The notes under the pieces: generated by a model | Seen by the model: only the letters and a program-made list of their open reading frames with translations | Database searches by the model: none | Told to the model about the DNA's origin: nothing | Origin: an uncultured bacterium | GTDB lineage: Bacteria; Patescibacteriota; Saccharimonadia; Saccharimonadales; Saccharimonadaceae | Assembly (NCBI GenBank): GCA_903821365.1 | Contig: CAIJKY010000015.1 | Coordinates: 1-50,830, forward strand | Direction: 5' to 3' | Length of the DNA stretch: 50,830 nt | Program-made: the position numbers and the translations under genes | Shown: one piece after another, positions 46,754-50,830 of the stretch | How positions within the stretch are numbered: the stretch's first letter is position 1 | How the letters are laid out: every line of letters begins with the position of its first letter

Positions 46754-48162
46754 TACGCCGCCTCCGCATGTGCTGCCACTTGTAGCACCAATGCATCGTG
46801 CCCAGCCGCACCAATGATCTGCAAGCCGACTGGCAGTTCTTTGCCAACTTCAAGCGGTACACTGATCGCCGGAAGCCCTGCAAGACTTGGACCAACCGTC
46901 ATAACGTCAACCATATACATTGCAAGAGGATCGGCTTTCGCACCGAGCGCAAAAGCCGCGGTTGGCGCTACGGGCGATAATAAAACATCATACTTTGCAA
47001 AAGCCGCAGTATATTCTTTCATTATAATTGTTCGCACCGTCTGAGCTCGTTTGTAATACGCGTCGTAGTAGCCGCTCGACAGAACATAATTACCAATCAT
47101 AATACGTCGTTTGTTTTCCGTATTAAAACCAGCCGACCGTGACTTCTCGTATGTTTCTTGGAGACTCTCGGCATCTTTTGCGCTGTATCCAAAGCGAATA
47201 CCGTCAAAGCGTGCCAAATTAGAGCTAATCTCTGCCGGAACAACAACGTAGTAAACAGCCAGTGCCAGTTCGGTCGATGGAATACTTACAGTTTCAACAC
47301 TATGGCCAGCTGCTTTAAAGTCGGCAATTTTCGCCTCGACAACTTGGCGAGTCATTGGATCAATTCCTTCACCCATGCACTCTTTTATTACGCCGATGCG
47401 AAGCGCTTTCGGAGCGTTTGTTATCGCAACAGTCTCTAATGGCTTTGGCAAAGACGTTGAATCACGCGCATCAAGGCCCGCCATGCATTCAAGAACGAGT
47501 GCCGCATCAGCGACCGTCGTTGCAAGTGGGCCGATAGTATCAGTACTACTGGCCATTGCGACCACACCAAAGCGACTCACTCGGCCATAGGTCGGCTTAA
47601 ACCCAACCACGCCACAGTAACTTGCTGGCAAACGAATTGAGCCACCAGTATCAGTACCCAGGGCAAACGGCACGATTGACAATGCAACGCTTGCAGCCGA
47701 TCCGCCAGAGCTGCCCCCAGGAACACGACTTTTGTCATGCGGGTTAAGTGTTGGGCCAAAGTCAGAGTTTTCAGTTGAGCCACCGTGTGCAAATGCGTCT
47801 AGGTTAGCCTTGCCGATACAAATTGCGCCTTCGGCCTCAAGCCGCTCTATAGCAGTTGATTGGTACGGTGCCATAAAGCCTTTCAGCATAGTACTTGCTG
47901 CAGTTGTTTCGCCACCGAATGTTAAAAAGTTGTCTTTAGCGATAAAGGGTACGCCGAGCAGCCGCCCAGTGGTTTCGCCGCGGGCGACCCGTTCGTCGAT
48001 CATACGTGCACGCTCAAGTGCCCGATCAGTCGTCATACTAATGATGGCGTTAAAATCTTTGGCTTTTTCGGCGCGAGCAATCGCCTCAGTCACTTGCGCT
48101 ACTGCGGTCGTCTTGCCGCTGCGTACTGCTTCAACAATTGGTGCAATGAGTGGTTGTTTCAT
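46753..48162 (-). CDS. gatA: Glutamyl/aspartyl-tRNA amidotransferase subunit A
   Basis: A 469-residue amidase-signature enzyme that frees ammonia from glutamine for GatB. The catalytic Lys is in GVPFIAKDN, and the two serines lie in GGSSGGSAASVA and GTDTGGSIRLP, all near residues 75-180 as expected. It overlaps gatC by 4 bases and shares one base with the HEPN-like gene after it. Confidence 0.97.
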   Translation of the reverse strand: MKQPLIAPIVEAVRSGKTTAVAQVTEAIARAEKAKDFNAIISMTTDRALERARMIDERVARGETTGRLLGVPFIAKDNFLTFGGETTAASTMLKGFMAPYQSTAIERLEAEGAICIGKANLDAFAHGGSTENSDFGPTLNPHDKSRVPGGSSGGSAASVALSIVPFALGTDTGGSIRLPASYCGVVGFKPTYGRVSRFGVVAMASSTDTIGPLATTVADAALVLECMAGLDARDSTSLPKPLETVAITNAPKALRIGVIKECMGEGIDPMTRQVVEAKIADFKAAGHSVETVSIPSTELALAVYYVVVPAEISSNLARFDGIRFGYSAKDAESLQETYEKSRSAGFNTENKRRIMIGNYVLSSGYYDAYYKRAQTVRTIIMKEYTAAFAKYDVLLSPVAPTAAFALGAKADPLAMYMVDVMTVGPSLAGLPAISVPLEVGKELPVGLQIIGAAGHDALVLQVAAHAEAA

Positions 48163-48452
48163 CCAAGTACCCGCTTTACCTTCAGCTGCGCCGCAAGTGC
48201 ATCGGGCGCATTCGACAAAAGCGCTTTTTGATCAACGCCATAGTCAATTACCGTGTCGTCGCGCATTACATTCACAAGCCCGGTTACCTGATAAGTTGGC
48301 TCAACGCCATTTGTATCGACACCAGCAAGTCGATCAATGTACGCTAATATTTCTGCGAACTGCTCGCGGTACGTTTCGCACTCAGCATCAGACAACGTAA
48401 GACCTGACAACTTCGCTACTTTTTTGACATCTTCAATAGAAATTTTGGCCAT
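48159..48452 (-). CDS. gatC: Glutamyl/aspartyl-tRNA amidotransferase subunit C
   Basis: A 97-residue GatC, which wraps round GatA and stabilises the complex. The family start ISIEDVKKVAKLSGLTLSDA and the RDD motif (VMRDDTV) are present. First gene of the operon gatC-gatA-HEPN-like-gatB, behind a good promoter. Confidence 0.95.
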   Translation of the reverse strand: MAKISIEDVKKVAKLSGLTLSDAECETYREQFAEILAYIDRLAGVDTNGVEPTYQVTGLVNVMRDDTVIDYGVDQKALLSNAPDALAAQLKVKRVLG

Positions 48453-48462
48453 ATTACCTGTA

Positions 48463-48491
48463 AGTATATAGCAGCACAGAGACAGTCACAA
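48463..48491 (-). promoter_or_regulatory. Promoter of the gat operon
   Basis: Minus-strand TTGTGA (48486-48491), 17-base spacer, TATACT (48463-48468), ten bases before the ATG at 48452, so the leader would be about three bases. Confidence 0.6.
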
Positions 48492-48516
48492 GCAAACCAG
48501 GAGTTGAATGCTCGGG

Positions 48517-49683
48517 TTAGTTTAACCCCATAGCCTGGGTGAGCGATGTGTAGGCAGGCTTTGGTTGAAAATTAGTATCAAATATTAAGGGGTTTGAGCC
48601 ATCTGATGGATAGTACTCGCCATCATATACACCCCAGGTCGTAACGCCGGTGCATGTGCCCGAGTCTTTACAAGCCTTGCCAACTTCGGCGTAGCGAGCA
48701 ACCGGATCGGTATTATTGCGAACATCGAGCTCAGTAATTTCTGTTTTGACGCCAAGTGTAGCCAAGCGTTTTATATTTGCCTCGATTGCCACGCCGGTAC
48801 CTGGATAGAGACCGGATGAATGTGTTTGCAGGCCAACACCGTCAATTGGAATGCCTCGTGCTTTGAAGTCTTTCACCATGTTATATACCGCATCAGCTTT
48901 AGCGGTGACGATGCCGTTGGCCGTGTCAGAACTCTCTACTCCGTAATCATTATAGTAAAGCTCGGCCGTTGGATCAGCTTCGTGCGCCCATTGGAATGCT
49001 TTTGCGACATAGTCATCACCTAACTTTTGGCGCCATGGGATATCACGTAAGGTTCCGTCATCGTTAAACGCCTCGTTGACCACATCCCATTGCTGCACCT
49101 TGCCTTTATAGCGCGTCATCATCTGTGTAATATGATTCTTTAAAGCAGCGGCAACCTCATCGTTCGTCAGCGAATTTATCCATTGCGGCGCTTCGATATA
49201 CCACACAAAATTATGACCACGAACTCGCATGCCATTTGCAACAGCATAGTTGACGATCTTGTCCGAGTCAGCCCAATTAAACTGGCCTTGAGTTGGCTCA
49301 ATAGCCATAAACTTCATAGCGTTTTCAGCAGTAAGCGATGTCACCTTATACTGTTTGAGCATAGCGGTAATGTTCGCATCATCGACTTGTTGCGGTTCAA
49401 TCGCAACGCCCAAGAATAGCTTGCCACTCGTTGTCGGCGGCGTTGTGGGTGGCGGAGTCGTTGCCGCCGCGCCAAATTGGATGGCTTTACTCTGTGAAGC
49501 AAGAGGATCAGTAAGCTGCGTCAGCTGAGGCGAGCCGGTCGCGTCCTCAGCTTCGATGCTTGGAGCACTTGACGCAGCATAGGTCGTAAAGATAACAACG
49601 AGCGCTATGGCCACTATCACTGCCGAGACAATGCCGCCAAGACGAGGAAATTCTTTGTATTGAGATGATGAATGTTGCGCCAT
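48517..49683 (-). CDS. GH10 endo-1,4-beta-xylanase, membrane-anchored
   Basis: A 388-residue GH10 xylanase. A transmembrane anchor (about 18-37) leads to SIEAEDATGSPQLTQ, reminiscent of a CBM-like start, then a Pro/Thr linker (TTPPPTTPPTT) and the GH10 barrel. Catalytic residues: acid/base E204 in WDVVNEAF and nucleophile E318 in ITELDVR; the HNFVW and TAENAMKF substrate motifs are present. It would cut xylan-like beta-1,4-glycans outside the cell. A lone secreted xylanase in so reduced an organism is notable. It has its own transcript just downstream of uvrB. Confidence 0.93.
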   Translation of the reverse strand: MAQHSSSQYKEFPRLGGIVSAVIVAIALVVIFTTYAASSAPSIEAEDATGSPQLTQLTDPLASQSKAIQFGAAATTPPPTTPPTTSGKLFLGVAIEPQQVDDANITAMLKQYKVTSLTAENAMKFMAIEPTQGQFNWADSDKIVNYAVANGMRVRGHNFVWYIEAPQWINSLTNDEVAAALKNHITQMMTRYKGKVQQWDVVNEAFNDDGTLRDIPWRQKLGDDYVAKAFQWAHEADPTAELYYNDYGVESSDTANGIVTAKADAVYNMVKDFKARGIPIDGVGLQTHSSGLYPGTGVAIEANIKRLATLGVKTEITELDVRNNTDPVARYAEVGKACKDSGTCTGVTTWGVYDGEYYPSDGSNPLIFDTNFQPKPAYTSLTQAMGLN

Positions 49684-49754
49684 AATCGTGTAAGTTCGTA
49701 TTTAAGCATAACCTTAAAACGGATGACTGACAAGCATGATAATTGTGCAGAATG

Positions 49755-50830
49755 CTACATTTTTTTCTTGATGTCTTCAATGACATCTCGTAGCTCACCG
49801 GCTTTTTCGAATTCCAAGTTCGCAGCAGCCAACTCCATTTGTGCGGTTAGCTCGCGGACAACGTTGCCATACTCATCTTTCGGTATTTTGCGAATATCGA
49901 TCTTGTTCTTATCTTCATCTTTGGTCGGAATAATCGCACGAAGACCTTCACCAATTTCTTTTGCAACACTTGTTGGCGTAATGCCGTGCTCAACATTGTA
50001 GGCCTCTTGGATGCTGCGCCGTCGGTCAGTTTCGCTAATGGCGTACTTCATACTATCGGTTAAATTGTCAGCATACATTATCACGCGACCGTTCTCATGA
50101 CGAGCAGCACGACCAATAATCTGAATCAGGCTTGAGCCACTGCGCAAAAAACCTTCTTTATCGGCATCAATAATCGCCACCATACTTACCTCTGGCAAGT
50201 CGAGCCCCTCTCGCAGCAAGTTAATACCGACCAGCACATCGTAAATACCAAGCCGCAAATCTCTTAAAATATCGCCACGCTCTAAGGTATCAATATCAGA
50301 GTGGACATAGGCCGTTTTTATATCAAGGTCGAGTAAGTAGCTTGAAAGGTCTTCAGCCATACGCTTTGTAAGAGTAGTAACAAGCACACGCTCATTGAGC
50401 GTAATTCGCTCACGAATCTCTGCGATCAAATCATCAATTTGGCCATCGGTTTTACGAATTTCTATCGGTGGATCAAGTAAGCCCGTTGGTCGAATAATCT
50501 GTTCGACCGGCTTTGGCGTATGACTCAGTTCGTAAGGCCCAGGCGTTGCTGAGACATAAATTGCCTTATTAACATGTCGTTCAAACTCAGTAAATGTGAG
50601 TGGCCGATTATCAAGTGCACTCGGCAATCGAAAACCATGCTCAACCAAAATTTCTTTACGCGCTCGGTCACCATTGTACATGCCACGAACTTGCGGCAAA
50701 CTTTGATGACTTTCATCAACAAACAGCAGGTAATCATCGGGGAAGTAATCAAGTAACGTCACTGGTTGCTCGCCTGGCTCACGGCTCGTGAGATAGCGCG
50801 AGTAGTTCTCGATGCCTTTGACAAAACCAG
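49755..50830 (-). CDS. uvrB: Excinuclease ABC subunit B (partial)
   Basis: The C-terminal 358 codons of UvrB; the 5' part lies beyond the window edge. From the edge it reads [20 protein letters not shown], then the DESHQSLPQ helicase motif, the SATPGPYE turn, the second helicase domain ([20 protein letters not shown], then [14 protein letters not shown], and [12 protein letters not shown]), and the UVR domain at the end ([20 protein letters not shown]) that contacts UvrC. It verifies lesions in nucleotide excision repair. The GTG at 50762 is an internal codon, not the start. Confidence 0.97.
   Translation of the reverse strand, partial: GFVKGIENYSRYLTSREPGEQPVTLLDYFPDDYLLFVDESHQSLPQVRGMYNGDRARKEILVEHGFRLPSALDNRPLTFTEFERHVNKAIYVSATPGPYELSHTPKPVEQIIRPTGLLDPPIEIRKTDGQIDDLIAEIRERITLNERVLVTTLTKRMAEDLSSYLLDLDIKTAYVHSDIDTLERGDILRDLRLGIYDVLVGINLLREGLDLPEVSMVAIIDADKEGFLRSGSSLIQIIGRAARHENGRVIMYADNLTDSMKYAISETDRRRSIQEAYNVEHGITPTSVAKEIGEGLRAIIPTKDEDKNKIDIRKIPKDEYGNVVRELTAQMELAAANLEFEKAGELRDVIEDIKKKM

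Noticed and set aside
1-50830. Alternative genetic code (TGA as Gly, as in Absconditabacteria and Gracilibacteria)
   Set aside because: TGA ends many well-defined genes here (for example the 125-codon gene, the HEAT-like gene and spoVG) and does not occur inside conserved domains.
1-50830. CRISPR array or cas genes
   Set aside because: No regularly spaced repeats and no Cas motifs were seen.

Overview
The window reads as chromosome of a Patescibacterium (CPR), most likely a Saccharibacteria (TM7) relative. This is inferred from gene content: a gatCAB operon with an extra small gene in it, an RNase HII-YraN fusion, a type IV pilus ATPase, a nickel superoxide dismutase, DUF5665 and DUF5679 proteins and many short compact genes. 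TGA works as a normal stop codon, so the code is standard. At least eleven genes have a -10-like hexamer 6-10 bases upstream of the start codon and no usable Shine-Dalgarno sequence, which suggests widespread leaderless transcripts.

Layout. 1-8.0 kb is an accessory block, mostly on the minus strand: dehydrogenase, alpha/beta hydrolase, two RibD/DHFR-type reductases, two VOC proteins, a HEAT-like protein, a NUDIX hydrolase and a DUF2142 membrane protein. Two GC-rich cassettes sit inside it: a 43-codon ORF and a 125-codon ORF, each with a strong ribosome site and a hairpin. At 8.0-8.3 kb lies the decayed 3' end of a serine recombinase gene running into a broken tRNA-like 3' end. 8.4-10.2 kb carries DUF4396 and nhaA.

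10.4-21.7 kb is an integrative element. It has a tightly coupled nine-gene minus-strand operon (HTH regulator, aldo/keto reductase, aldehyde dehydrogenase, YciI-like protein, degenerate 2-hydroxyacid dehydrogenase, deaminase, unknown, hydrolase, DUF4238). Divergent to it is a plus-strand replication module (winged-helix-like protein, small unknowns, SpoVG homologue, Rep-like protein) ending in a large serine recombinase whose last codons run through tRNA-Gly(GCC). The similar debris at 8.0-8.3 kb points to repeated insertion at the same tRNA type.

21.8-25.3 kb holds an MprF-like lysyltransferase, tRNA-Phe, an SGNH hydrolase, a slipin and tRNA-Val. 25.3-28.0 kb, next to tRNA-Val, is a small island with two unknown small proteins and an ATPase-TOPRIM (OLD-like, DUF4435-type) protein, a candidate antiphage module. 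28-50.8 kb looks like core genome: an M1 aminopeptidase, rnhB-yraN, rplS, a GH13 branching-enzyme-like protein, a PilB ATPase, a TrmH-type methyltransferase, a PPOX protein, sodN-sodX, dnaE, three small envelope proteins, gatC-gatA-HEPN-like-gatB, a GH10 xylanase and the 3' part of uvrB, which leaves the window.

The strongest leads are the tandem recombinase/tRNA-Gly junctions, the OLD-like island at tRNA-Val, the membrane-anchored HEPN-like gene inside gatCAB, the terminator-like perfect hairpin inside sodX, the GC-rich 43-codon peptide gene, and a 2-hydroxyacid dehydrogenase that has lost its catalytic Arg and His. No rRNA genes or CRISPR arrays are present.
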